Positions 1-7,297 are shown, numbered from the stretch's first letter. The stretch is DNA of 11,556 nt from JBHEMT01 sp046262435 (GCA_046262435.1 JBHEMT010000057.1:1-11556), one strand, 5' to 3'. Notes: a model not told the origin generated them from the sequence alone. A program made the numbers and translations.

Positions 1-1119
1 GCGGTGCGCTTGATGCCGGCACGCTACGTGCGCGACGCCGGCGGCCTGGTGGTGACCGTCGTGGTCTTTGCCACGGCCGCGCTCAACCTGGCCCTGCGCG
101 GGCCGGAGGGCTTCACCTCCGGACGCCCGGGAGTCCTCGACTTCACCCGCTACGGCGGGGGAGCGGCGGACGCGATCTGGTCGCCGGTGGGCTGGACCGC
201 CCGCGCCTGCGCCGACGCGCTCCAGGGCCGGTGGGGGCCTGCCCTGATGTGGACGGCGCCGCCGGTGCTGCTCGGCGGTCTGGCGCCCCTGGCGCTGGCC
301 CGGCTTGGCGGCGCCGCCTTCCTTGCCGGCTACCAGCGCAACGGGACGGCCTCGCGCGGGGCCCGGAGCCGCAGGCGCTCAGGCGGAGCCGGTCGGCGCG
401 GGCCGGCCTGGCACTTCTGGATCCTTGCGGCCAAGGACCTTCGCGAGGTGCGCCGTGATGCCTCGCAGCTGGGTCAGCTGTTCCTCCCCCTGGTTCTGTT
501 CGGGCTGTACATTGCCGTGCCAACCGGAGGCGGTCGCGGCCGAGACCTGGGATCGTCGGGCCTCCCGGCCTGGTTCGGCCTCTCCCTGACCGCCGCGTTT
601 GCCTCTCTCTTCACGGCCTCGGGCGTGGCTCTGCGCGGAGTCGGCGGCGAGGGAGCCCGGATGTGGCTGCTGAAGACGTCCCCCGTCCGGCCCGCCAGCG
701 TGCTCGCCGCCAAGTTCCTGGTGGGGGTGGCCGTCTCCGCCGCCCTCGGCTGGGTGCTGCTCTGGGTGGGCGAGGCGCGGGCTCACGCCGGTCCCCTCGC
801 CGTGCTCGCCGACAGCGCCCGGTTGCTGGTGATCATCGCCGGGCTGGTGGGCTTGGCGACCGGCATGGGCGCGCTGCGGCCGCGGCTGGACTGGACCGAC
901 CCCCGCCGCGCGGTCGGCATCGCCGTCGGCTTCGTCTTCCTGGGTCTTGGCGCCACCTACCTGGCCCTGGCCTTCGTGCTCCTCGGCATCCCCTTCGCGC
1001 TCCACGCCGGTGCTGTCGGGCGGGGGCTCGCCGACCTGGCGGTGCTCGCTCTGGCGGCCGCTGTGGCTCTGACCACGATGGCGATGGGGGCCCGCCGGCT
1101 GCGCACTCTGGAGGTGTGA
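1..1119 (+). CDS. Putative ABC exporter permease subunit, 5'-truncated by window edge
   Basis: This is the C-terminal part of a polytopic membrane protein, probably the membrane subunit of an ABC exporter. Its substrate is unknown. The reading frame is open through base 1, and the visible 370 or so residues are shorter than the roughly 500-550 usual for this family, so the real start is upstream. About eight hydrophobic segments are visible, near residues 14-31, 86-109, 158-172, 188-208, 232-254, 270-290, 303-332 and 341-362. A basic cytoplasmic stretch (residues 111-135) separates the first pair from the rest. Family-like signatures are EGARMWLLKTSPVRP (residues 216-230), followed by AAKFLVG, and the motif RPRLDWTDPRRAV (292-304). 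These match the 'putative ABC exporter' permease family (ABC_tran_2, PF16949) as I know it. Its ATPase partner would be expected upstream, outside the window. The end is certain (TGA, 1117-1119). Family assignment is good and function is inferred. Confidence 0.68.
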   Translation, partial: AVRLMPARYVRDAGGLVVTVVVFATAALNLALRGPEGFTSGRPGVLDFTRYGGGAADAIWSPVGWTARACADALQGRWGPALMWTAPPVLLGGLAPLALARLGGAAFLAGYQRNGTASRGARSRRRSGGAGRRGPAWHFWILAAKDLREVRRDASQLGQLFLPLVLFGLYIAVPTGGGRGRDLGSSGLPAWFGLSLTAAFASLFTASGVALRGVGGEGARMWLLKTSPVRPASVLAAKFLVGVAVSAALGWVLLWVGEARAHAGPLAVLADSARLLVIIAGLVGLATGMGALRPRLDWTDPRRAVGIAVGFVFLGLGATYLALAFVLLGIPFALHAGAVGRGLADLAVLALAAAVALTTMAMGARRLRTLEV

Positions 1120-1190
1120 GGCCGCGGAGGAGAGAGGGCTGGGCGCGGTCGGGGCGGCTGCGTGGTTCGGGCGACCGTTTTGGGGGCGCC

Positions 1191-1196
1191 TATACT
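1191..1196 (+). promoter_or_regulatory. -10 box (TATACT) of plsY, leaderless arrangement
   Basis: TATACT lies 8 nt upstream of the plsY ATG. Transcription normally starts 6-8 nt after the -10 box, so the predicted start falls at or within a base or two of the ATG. No Shine-Dalgarno sequence lies between them, which fits a leaderless mRNA. No convincing -35 hexamer is seen at 16-18 nt spacing. Confidence 0.6.
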
Positions 1197-1204
1197 CGCG
1201 CCCC

Positions 1205-1837
1205 ATGGCTAGCAGAGGCGCCGACGCGGCGGCCGTGGCGCTCGGCTACGGTCTGGGCTCCCTACCCTTCGGGGTGTGGATGAGCCGGGCTCGACGGGGG
1301 CTTGACGTCCGCGAGCACGGCAGTGGCAGTGCGGGGGCGACCAACGTGATGCGGGTCGCGGGCCCGGCCGCCGGGGCCGCCACCTTCGGTCTGGACTTCG
1401 CCAAGGGGTGGGCGGCGGTGCAACTGGCCCGCGGGGCCGGCGCGTCCCGCCACGGACAGGCGGCCGCCGGGGTGGCCGCGGTGGTCGGCCACTGCTGGCC
1501 GGCCCTGGCCCACTTCCGCGGCGGCAAGGGGGTGACCCCGGCCTTCGGGGGGCTCACCGCGCTCTCCCCGCGGGCCAGCGCCCACGCCGTCGCCGGTGGT
1601 CTGCCAGCCCTGGCGGTGTCGCGGACCGTGTCGGTGGGTTCCCTGGGGGCCAGCATCTCGGCCACGCTGACGTCGCTCTGCGACCTGCGCGGGGAGAGAG
1701 CCGACCCGCTGACCGCGGCATTCGCCTCGGCGGTGACCTCGATCATCATCGCCCGTCACGAGGGCAATATCCGGCGGCTGTGGGCAGGAACCGAACCCAG
1801 GCTGGATGGCGGCTCGGCGCAGCGAGCGGCTGGCTGA
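1205..1837 (+). CDS. plsY: Glycerol-3-phosphate acyltransferase PlsY
   Basis: PlsY is an integral membrane enzyme that transfers the acyl group from acyl-phosphate (made by PlsX) to the sn-1 position of glycerol 3-phosphate. This is the first step of phosphatidic acid and membrane phospholipid synthesis. The 210 residues match the usual family length. All three family motifs are present: motif 1, HGSGSAGATNVMR (residues 38-50, with Ser40 and Arg50); motif 2, GHCWPALAHFRGGKGV (95-110); and motif 3, HEGNIRRL (175-182, with His175 and Asn178). Hydrophobic segments lie around residues 8-26, 51-77, 83-104, 110-135 and 160-174. Motif 1 is usually GSGNxGATN, and here the first Asn is Ser42. The ATG at 1205 is chosen because it places motif 1 normally and follows a -10 box with leaderless spacing. 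plsX is not in the window. Very likely correct. Confidence 0.95.
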   Translation: MASRGADAAAVALGYGLGSLPFGVWMSRARRGLDVREHGSGSAGATNVMRVAGPAAGAATFGLDFAKGWAAVQLARGAGASRHGQAAAGVAAVVGHCWPALAHFRGGKGVTPAFGGLTALSPRASAHAVAGGLPALAVSRTVSVGSLGASISATLTSLCDLRGERADPLTAAFASAVTSIIIARHEGNIRRLWAGTEPRLDGGSAQRAAG

Positions 1838-1904
1838 GGCCTCACCGGGCCCGTCTGGTTTGGGGGGTTCGCGGCAAACCGGCGACTTCGGCCGATTTCA
1901 TTCG

Positions 1905-1910
1905 TATGAT
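1905..1910 (+). promoter_or_regulatory. -10 box (TATGAT) before the 221-aa membrane protein, leaderless arrangement
   Basis: TATGAT ends 7 nt before the ATG at 1918, the same geometry as at plsY. The expected transcription start coincides with the start codon. The 80-nt gap after plsY has no Shine-Dalgarno sequence near this ATG. No clear -35 is visible. This promoter would drive both the membrane protein and the histidine kinase that follows. Confidence 0.55.
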
Positions 1911-1917
1911 CGGGGCG

Positions 1918-2583
1918 ATGACATCTTCGTGGGCGCGGGGGCTGCGCCCCGCTTCCAGCCGCCCCCGTCGCCGCGCCGGCCTGCTGCTGGCGGTGCTCGC
2001 CGGGCTCGCGGCGACTCTCGTGCTGGCCGGTGGACGCGGGCCTTCGGCACGGGCGGCAGGCCACCTGAACGTCCGCGAGGTGGGGACACCGCTGATCTGC
2101 CTCACCGCCACGCCGCCGATTCCCTCCATATGCCCGTCGGTCCCGCCGTCATCGTCATTGGCTGCGATCAGCCCTGCCGCCGGCTCGCTCACTGGGACCG
2201 GCAGTTCACTCGTGGCCCCGAGTAGCAACTCGAGCCCTCCGTCGCCCACCACCCGCAGCGGAAGCACCGTCGCGCGCACCTCGGTCACCAGGCGTCCCGC
2301 CGCCGCCGCCCCGCCCCTGCTCGGGCGTGTCCGGCTCCGCCTGCCCACCGCGCCCAGGCTGCCCTCGTCCGCCCCCTTCGGTCCCGGGGTGGTGGTGGCC
2401 AAGAGCAAGGCAATTCTCGACCTCGGCGTGCCGCCGGCTGTGGCGCCGCTCGAGCCGCTCGCCGGGCTCAACTTCGCCAGCTCGCCGGTGTTCTGGCCGT
2501 TCCTGGTGGTGGTCGACGTTCTGGCCGTCGTCGGGGTGTTCGTTCTCGCCCGGCGGGCCTGGTCTCGGCGCGAGCCCGCGTAG
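1918..2583 (+). CDS. Unrecognised secreted, C-terminally membrane-anchored Ser/Thr/Pro-rich protein
   Basis: I do not recognise this 221-residue protein. It starts with a basic region (several Arg, residues 7-19) and a hydrophobic core (20-38) ending in SARA (43-46), which reads as a signal peptide or signal anchor. Residues 57-135 are low-complexity and rich in Pro, Ser, Thr and Ala, like a cell-surface stalk. Cys61 and Cys71 could form a disulfide. Residues 136-190 are more ordered-looking. A hydrophobic segment (192-211) followed by a basic tail, ARRAWSRREPA, forms a C-terminal anchor. No LPXTG or other sortase motif is present. The start at ATG 1918 is preferred over the in-frame ATG at 1906 because the latter overlaps the -10 box. 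The gene stops 13 nt before the histidine kinase, so the two are probably one transcript, and an accessory role in that sensor is possible. This is inference from position only. Confidence 0.6.
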   Translation: MTSSWARGLRPASSRPRRRAGLLLAVLAGLAATLVLAGGRGPSARAAGHLNVREVGTPLICLTATPPIPSICPSVPPSSSLAAISPAAGSLTGTGSSLVAPSSNSSPPSPTTRSGSTVARTSVTRRPAAAAPPLLGRVRLRLPTAPRLPSSAPFGPGVVVAKSKAILDLGVPPAVAPLEPLAGLNFASSPVFWPFLVVVDVLAVVGVFVLARRAWSRREPA

Positions 2584-2596
2584 CGGCACCCGGTCG

Positions 2597-4975
2597 ATGT
2601 TTCGCCCGATCCGCCGTTCTGTCGCCGCCAAGCTGCTCGCTGCCGGGCTCGCCCTGGCGGCGGTGATCATCGGCGGCATCAGCACCACCCTGCTGATCAG
2701 CAGCGGCCGCCAGGCCCGGGCCGCCGCGCAGAGCACAGCCGACAACCGGGCCGCGGTGGTGCGCCAGCTGCTGCAGCGGCAGACAGGGGTACAGTCGGCT
2801 GCAGCGGCGAGCAACCTCGCCGGCCAGCCCGCGCTCGTGGCCGCCTTCCAGGCCGACCCCGCGGGAGGCGCGGTGCGGTCGCTGTTCGCCGACACCACCC
2901 CGCTCGAGCTGCCTTCGGAGATCGCCCTGGTGACCGGCGCCGACGGGTCGGTGCTCTACCGGCACGTGGCCTCCGACCTCGGCGCCGCCGACCGGCCCAC
3001 CGTGCCCCTGACCCTGGCCTCCATCAAATCGGCGCTTGCCGGGCAGAGCGCGGTGGGGATCGAGAAGCTCTCCGGAACGCTGAGCTACGACGTCGCCAGC
3101 CCGGTTAGGGTGGGCACGTCCGGTCCCGTCCTCGGCGCGGTCGCCTACCTGGCACCGCTGGGACCCCAGCTGGCCCGCCTGGCCACGGTGATCGGCTATC
3201 CGGTCGCGGCCATCGCCACCGACCAGTCGACCCGCCTCTCCCGCTACTCGGACTCCAGTGGTCCAAGCGCAGCGATCCCGGAGCAGCTTCGCTCCGGGGT
3301 CAACGCTCGCACTGCCGTTGTGGACGCGGTCTACCAGGGTCCCGCCGGTGAGGTGGCGGCCAGCTTTGTCCCGGTAGCGGCGGTGGGCGGCCGCCAGTAC
3401 GGCGCCTACGTGGGTGTCGAGACGCCCCTGGCCTCCTTTGCCGGTGACCGTCGCGCCGATGAGGCCAGCCTCGGTCTGCTCACCGTCCTCGCCCTGGCGC
3501 TGACCTCGATGGCCGTGATCGCCTTCGTGGACGACGTGGTCCTCCGGCCGATACGCCGCCTGGAACGGGCCGTGAAGCACATCGCCGACGGTGACTACGA
3601 GACCGAGGTGCCGGTCAGCTCGTCGGACGAGATCGGACGCCTCGGGGAGTCCGTGGACCGAATGCGCCTGCGCATCGCCCGCAACGTCAACGAGCTGGAG
3701 GACGCTCGCGGCCGGCTCGACAGCGGCGTGGAGCGGCTGGGGGAGGTGTCCCGCGCCCTGACCACGACCACCACTGGAGTTGCCGGGCTGCAGCGCGCCG
3801 TGGTCCAGGCCATCGCCGCGATCGCGGGAGAGGGTGGCACTGCGTTGCTCATGGCCAGGGATGCGGGCCGCCTGACCGTCGAGGTGGCCGAGGGCCCCGG
3901 CGCCGAGGAGCCCTTCGTGACCTGGCTCGCCACCGGTGCGCTGCTGCGCGGCGAGTCGATCCTTCGCGAGGTTGGCATCGAGGGCTGGGGCCGTGGGCGG
4001 CTGGTCGCCGAGCCGATGTTCTACCAGGGCGGCGTGGCCGGTGCCCTCGCCCTGGTGACCCGCGCCAACCTCGACCGCGCGGCCGACGATGCCGAGCTGC
4101 TTCGCGTTCTGGCCAACAACGCGGCGGTGGCGCTGGAGAACACCCGGCTGTTCGAGCAGGAGCGTGAGACGGTGCGCCGTCTCGGTGAGCTTGACGCCAT
4201 GAAAAGCAACTTCCTCGGCATCGTCCAGCACGAGCTCAGGACCCCGCTCACCGCGATCCTCGGTCACGCCGAACTGATGGAGCTGCTCTGGCACGCCTGG
4301 GACGATGACAAGAAGCTCGAGGCCGTCCACGACGTGCAGTACTCGGCTCGCTCGCTGTATGACATCGTCGAGACCATCATCGACTTCTCCCTTCTTGAAT
4401 CAGACACCCTTGACCTGAACTGCACCGACGTGCGGCTGCGACCGGCTATCGATGCCGCCCTGGAGACGGTCGCCGAACGCATTCGCGGCGGCATGCCGCT
4501 CCCGGTGCGGATCGACGGCCTGCCTGACGTCAGCATCTATGCCGATGCCTCCCGGCTCGACCAGGTGCTTCGCGCCCTGCTCGACAACGCTGTCAAGTTC
4601 AGCCCCGGCGGAGGTGAGCTCCGCATCGCCTACGACCACGACCGGCATGCCAACACGGTGACCCTGACGATCACCGACTCGGGGGTGGGAATTCCGGCCG
4701 AGCACCTGCCCCGGGTGTTCGACCGCTTCTACCAGGTCGACGACACGCCCACCCGCTACTACGGCGGCACCGGGATGGGCCTCGCTTTGGTCGACCGCCT
4801 GGCTCGAGCCCATGGCGCCAGCGTCAACATTCGGTCCATCGTGGGCAAGGGCACCCGGGTGACCCTCAGCTGGCCGGCGACCGCCGACGCCGCCTTCACC
4901 GAGCTCTCTGGGACCCCCGCCTCGCAGCCGAGCGGTCGCGGCGCCGGCGCCCGTGAGAGGGGGCGGCTACAATGA
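2597..4975 (+). CDS. Membrane sensor histidine kinase (Cache-like sensor, HAMP, GAF-like, HisKA, HATPase_c)
   Basis: This 792-aa protein is a two-component sensor that should autophosphorylate on His and pass phosphate to a response regulator. In order it has a first membrane helix (about residues 10-33), an extracytoplasmic region (34-288) resembling a Cache sensor (note TGADGSVLYR), a second membrane helix (291-312), a HAMP linker starting at VLRPIRRLERAV (315), a coiled stretch, and a GAF-like domain (about 385-525). The HisKA H-box HELRTPLT contains the phospho-acceptor His545. The HATPase domain has an N-box with Asn664 (LDNAVKFSP), a G1 box from Asp694 (DSGVGIP) and a G2 box from Gly723 (GGTGMGLAL). 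All catalytic boxes look intact. ATG 2597 is chosen because upstream in-frame sequence overlaps the preceding gene. It lacks a Shine-Dalgarno sequence and lies 13 nt after that gene's stop, suggesting coupled translation. No response regulator is adjacent, so partner and signal are unknown. Confidence 0.93.
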   Translation: MFRPIRRSVAAKLLAAGLALAAVIIGGISTTLLISSGRQARAAAQSTADNRAAVVRQLLQRQTGVQSAAAASNLAGQPALVAAFQADPAGGAVRSLFADTTPLELPSEIALVTGADGSVLYRHVASDLGAADRPTVPLTLASIKSALAGQSAVGIEKLSGTLSYDVASPVRVGTSGPVLGAVAYLAPLGPQLARLATVIGYPVAAIATDQSTRLSRYSDSSGPSAAIPEQLRSGVNARTAVVDAVYQGPAGEVAASFVPVAAVGGRQYGAYVGVETPLASFAGDRRADEASLGLLTVLALALTSMAVIAFVDDVVLRPIRRLERAVKHIADGDYETEVPVSSSDEIGRLGESVDRMRLRIARNVNELEDARGRLDSGVERLGEVSRALTTTTTGVAGLQRAVVQAIAAIAGEGGTALLMARDAGRLTVEVAEGPGAEEPFVTWLATGALLRGESILREVGIEGWGRGRLVAEPMFYQGGVAGALALVTRANLDRAADDAELLRVLANNAAVALENTRLFEQERETVRRLGELDAMKSNFLGIVQHELRTPLTAILGHAELMELLWHAWDDDKKLEAVHDVQYSARSLYDIVETIIDFSLLESDTLDLNCTDVRLRPAIDAALETVAERIRGGMPLPVRIDGLPDVSIYADASRLDQVLRALLDNAVKFSPGGGELRIAYDHDRHANTVTLTITDSGVGIPAEHLPRVFDRFYQVDDTPTRYYGGTGMGLALVDRLARAHGASVNIRSIVGKGTRVTLSWPATADAAFTELSGTPASQPSGRGAGARERGRLQ
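4968..4973 (+). promoter_or_regulatory. -10 box (TACAAT) of the SRP RNA gene, overlapping the kinase stop codon
   Basis: TACAAT shares its last base with the TGA stop (4973-4975) of the histidine kinase gene. It lies 6-7 nt before the predicted first bases of the SRP RNA, whose closing helix starts at 4981. This spacing is what is expected for a -10 box. No good -35 is seen 16-18 nt upstream in the GC-rich kinase tail. Confidence 0.6.
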
Positions 4976-4979
4976 CCGC

Positions 4980-5250
4980 GGTCGCGCTAGACGGGGTGGT
5001 AGCGGTGCCCTGTACCCGCAATCCGCTATAGCGGGGTTGAACTCCCCACCGAGGGGGTGCGTTACCGGGCAGCTCCGATCGCTGTGACGTTGACGGCCGG
5101 GTCCTGCGCAGTCCGAGACCGTGAACCCCGTCAGGTCCGGAAGGAAGCAGCGGTAAGCGGAAACCCGGGGGTGCCGCAGCCAACCTGGCCCGAGTCGCAT
5201 GGTCGGGTGAGCGCCGGGAACGCATCAACGACGTGGGGTGCGCGACTGCC
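4980..5250 (+). ncRNA. ffs: Signal recognition particle RNA, large bacterial (Alu-containing) type
   Basis: This is the RNA scaffold of the signal recognition particle. It binds Ffh and targets nascent membrane and secreted proteins to FtsY and the translocon. The universally conserved domain IV hairpin is unmistakable: GTCAGGTCC, a GGAA tetraloop at 5139-5142, then GGAAGCAGC. The 5' part (about 4988-5055, including GGTAGCGGTGCCCTG and CCGCTATAGCGGGG) is the Alu domain found in the long form known from Bacillus, actinobacteria and Deinococcus-Thermus, not the short 4.5S form. The ends are set by a perfect 7-bp pairing I found, GTCGCGC (4981-4987) with GCGCGAC (5240-5246), which would be the closing helix. 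The boundaries are therefore good to within a few bases. The gene lies directly upstream of dnaX, as in many bacteria. No clear T-rich terminator follows, so read-through into dnaX is possible. Confidence 0.93.
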
Positions 5251-5297
5251 CCTGATTCGTTGCGCCCGTCCCTTCCGAACCCTGCCCTGAGGCCACC

Positions 5298-7256
5298 GTG
5301 AGCATCGCCCTCTACCGCAAGTACCGGTCCGCGACATTCGCGGAGCTGATCGGGCAGGACCACATCGCGCGCACCCTGCGCAATGAGGTACGTGACGGCG
5401 GGATCGCCCACGCGTATCTCTTCGCCGGTATCCGCGGCACCGGCAAGACCTCAGCGGCGCGAATCCTTGCCCGAGCGGTCAACTGCCTCGACCTCCAAGC
5501 CGGGGAGCCCTGCAACCGATGCCAGGCCTGCCACGAGATCGTCAGCGGCGCCGCCGTCGACGTCCTCGAGATCGACGCCGCCAGCAACCGGGGCATCGAG
5601 GACATGCGTGACCTGCGCGAGAAGGTGAAGTACCTACCAGCCTCCCTGCGCCGCAAGGTGTACATCATCGACGAGGCGCACATGCTCACCACCGAGGCAT
5701 GGAACGCGTTTCTCAAGACCCTCGAGGAACCCCCCGAGCACGTGCTCTTCGTGCTCGCCACCACCGAGGCACACAAGGTGCCCGAAACCGTCCGATCACG
5801 GGTGCAGCGCTTTGACTTCCGGCGGGTCCCGGGTGACGCGGTCGTCGCCCACCTCGGCAGGGTGGTGGCGGCCGAGGGGACCGAGGTGGAACCCGAGGCG
5901 CTCGACCTGCTGGCGCGCTCAGGCGGCGGCAGCGTGCGGGACTCGCTGTCCCTTCTCGATGCGGCACTGGCCGGCGGCGAGCGACCGCTCAGCCTGCTCG
6001 GCGTGCGGCGGGCGCTGGGGCTGGCCCACCCGGGTCTGGTTGCCGAGCTCCTCGGCGCCATCGCCGCCGGCGAGGCGGCTGCGGCATTGCGTGCCTGTGC
6101 GACCGCTTTCGAGGCGGGAGCCGACGCCCGCCAGCTGCTCCGCGAGGCGGCGCGGCTCGCCCGCGGCGCCGAGTTCTTCGCGATGGGCTACCCGGAGGGC
6201 GCCGCCGTCGGTGTGGATGACGCCGAGCTCTGCCGCCGCCTGGCAACGGTGGCTCCGCCGGGGCTGTGGGTGCGGGCGCTGGAGGGGCTGGCCGCGACGG
6301 AGCTTGCGCTGCGCCAGCCGGTCGACGCGCGGCTGCAGGTGGAGCTCTGCCTGCTCCGCCTGGTGGGGGAGGTGCGGGCCGCACCGGGCGGCCTGGGCGA
6401 TCTGCACAGCCGCGTGGCCGCACTCGAGGCCGCGGCGGTCCCGACGGGGCGACCCCCCGTGCCAGCGCAGGCCGGGCGCCAGGCAAAGCTGCCGCCGCCC
6501 CCCTCGGCAGCGGCAGCTCCAGCAAGCCCGGGCACGGCCGCCCCGGTCGATGGCCGCACGCCGGTCGGGGCGGCGCCCCCACCTGCCGACGCCCCGCCCG
6601 AGCGCCCCTCGCCGCGGCTACCACCTGCCGTGGCCTCCGCGCCACCGGGGGTGCCCGCTGCTCCGGATTCCACGATTCCGCCGCTGGACCCTGCGCCAGT
6701 GGTCGAGGCCCCCGCGCCGCCCGCCGCCGCTCCCGCGGCCGGGTCCCTCCCGGCGCCTGCCGGGCCCCCCGCGGCGCCTGCCGGGCCAGCCCCAGCCCAG
6801 GTCGCCGCGCTGGGGACGCCCGCGTCATCGCTGGGGCCGCTCGGTGAGCACAGCCCGGGGATTCCCGGCGCCTGGAGCGAGCGCTGGGGTGTCCTGGTGG
6901 ATGCCGTGAACCGTCGTGACGTGATGCTCGCCGGAGTGCTGCGTGGCTGCCATCCCGACGACCGGGCGGCCGCAGGCGTGCTCCGGGTGATCGTCCCCGG
7001 GCAGTTCCATCTCAGCCGGCTCAACGACCCGGCAAAGCGCCGCCTGATCGGCGAGGTGGCCACCGAGGTCGGCGGGAGTGCCGTCGAGGTGGAAGCGGTG
7101 CTTGACGGAGCCGCGGTGACCTCGGACCCGGCGGCCGCCGCCAACGGGGACCGTCCCGACGCAACCCAGGCGGTGCTGGAGGCCTTCCCGGGCAGCCGGA
7201 TCGTCGCCAGCCGGCTTCGCGACACCGGGGCGGAGCGGGGCGGCTCCGGCCGGTAG
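5298..7256 (+). CDS. dnaX: DNA polymerase III subunit gamma/tau
   Basis: DnaX is the motor of the clamp loader, which opens and loads the beta sliding clamp and couples it to the replicase. The 652-aa protein has an N-terminal AAA+ module with Walker A GIRGTGKTS (residues 44-52, Lys50), a zinc-binding set Cys63-x8-Cys72-x2-Cys75-x2-Cys78, and Walker B VYIIDEAH (121-128). Sensor 1, LATTEAH, starts at 153, and the arginine-finger region TVRSRVQRF follows. The clamp-loader collar domain runs to about residue 380. Residues about 382-525 form a long Pro/Ala-rich linker. A C-terminal domain (about 526-625) begins at WSERWGVLV, as in tau-type proteins. The GTG start is supported by TGAGG five bases upstream and by the MSIALYRKYR N-terminus. 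I see no A-rich slippery site that would give a separate gamma form. It lies downstream of ffs and upstream of ybaB and recR. Confidence 0.97.
   Translation: MSIALYRKYRSATFAELIGQDHIARTLRNEVRDGGIAHAYLFAGIRGTGKTSAARILARAVNCLDLQAGEPCNRCQACHEIVSGAAVDVLEIDAASNRGIEDMRDLREKVKYLPASLRRKVYIIDEAHMLTTEAWNAFLKTLEEPPEHVLFVLATTEAHKVPETVRSRVQRFDFRRVPGDAVVAHLGRVVAAEGTEVEPEALDLLARSGGGSVRDSLSLLDAALAGGERPLSLLGVRRALGLAHPGLVAELLGAIAAGEAAAALRACATAFEAGADARQLLREAARLARGAEFFAMGYPEGAAVGVDDAELCRRLATVAPPGLWVRALEGLAATELALRQPVDARLQVELCLLRLVGEVRAAPGGLGDLHSRVAALEAAAVPTGRPPVPAQAGRQAKLPPPPSAAAAPASPGTAAPVDGRTPVGAAPPPADAPPERPSPRLPPAVASAPPGVPAAPDSTIPPLDPAPVVEAPAPPAAAPAAGSLPAPAGPPAAPAGPAPAQVAALGTPASSLGPLGEHSPGIPGAWSERWGVLVDAVNRRDVMLAGVLRGCHPDDRAAAGVLRVIVPGQFHLSRLNDPAKRRLIGEVATEVGGSAVEVEAVLDGAAVTSDPAAAANGDRPDATQAVLEAFPGSRIVASRLRDTGAERGGSGR
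6751..6787 (+). repeat. Short direct repeat inside the dnaX linker
   Basis: CGGCGCCTGCCGGGCC occurs at 6751-6766 and again at 6772-6787, a 21-nt period that keeps the frame and encodes two APAG-P-type heptads in the Pro/Ala linker of DnaX. It probably arose by slippage in GC-rich low-complexity sequence, and copy number could vary between strains. Confidence 0.75.
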
Positions 7257-7259
7257 ACT
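7254..7259 (+). promoter_or_regulatory. Possible -10 box (TAGACT) for ybaB-recR, overlapping the dnaX stop
   Basis: TAGACT fits the TANNNT pattern of the other promoters here, and its TAG is the dnaX stop codon. A start near 7266 would give ybaB a leader of about 32 nt containing its Shine-Dalgarno sequence. It could equally be chance, with ybaB simply co-transcribed with dnaX. No convincing -35 is visible. Confidence 0.3.
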
Positions 7260-7287
7260 GAGCCGTCCGCGGCCCGGCGCGGTTACC

Positions 7288-7294
7288 GGAGGAG
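7288..7294 (+). promoter_or_regulatory. Strong Shine-Dalgarno sequence fixing the ybaB GTG start
   Basis: GGAGGAG ends 3 nt before the GTG at 7298, with its core GGAGG 5 nt away. It is the best ribosome-binding site in the window. It decides for the GTG over the in-frame ATG codons (from 7313) inside the MQNPKMMKQ start. Confidence 0.75.
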
Positions 7295-7297
7295 AGC

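Noticed and set aside
1408..1917. N-terminal extension of the 221-aa gene into plsY
   Set aside because: The extension overlaps plsY out of frame and reads as Arg/Gly-rich shadow. The -10 box and signal sequence place the start at 1918.
2327..2596. N-terminal extension of the histidine kinase
   Set aside because: It overlaps the preceding gene and gives Pro/Arg/Ser-rich shadow sequence. A normal membrane-helix N-terminus begins at 2597.
2468..4330. Long 620-aa open frame on the - strand opposite the histidine kinase
   Set aside because: It is antisense to a clear multi-domain kinase, is rich in Gly, Arg, His and Gln as expected of a shadow frame in high-GC DNA, and shows no recognisable domain.
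5247..5297. Intrinsic terminator after the SRP RNA
   Set aside because: GGGTGCGCGAC and GTTGCGCCC pair only partly, no T tract follows, and the left arm is already used in the closing helix of the RNA.
6441..6900. Programmed frameshift site in dnaX to make gamma
   Set aside because: I found no A-rich or AAAAAAG-type slippery run. The linker is almost all G and C.
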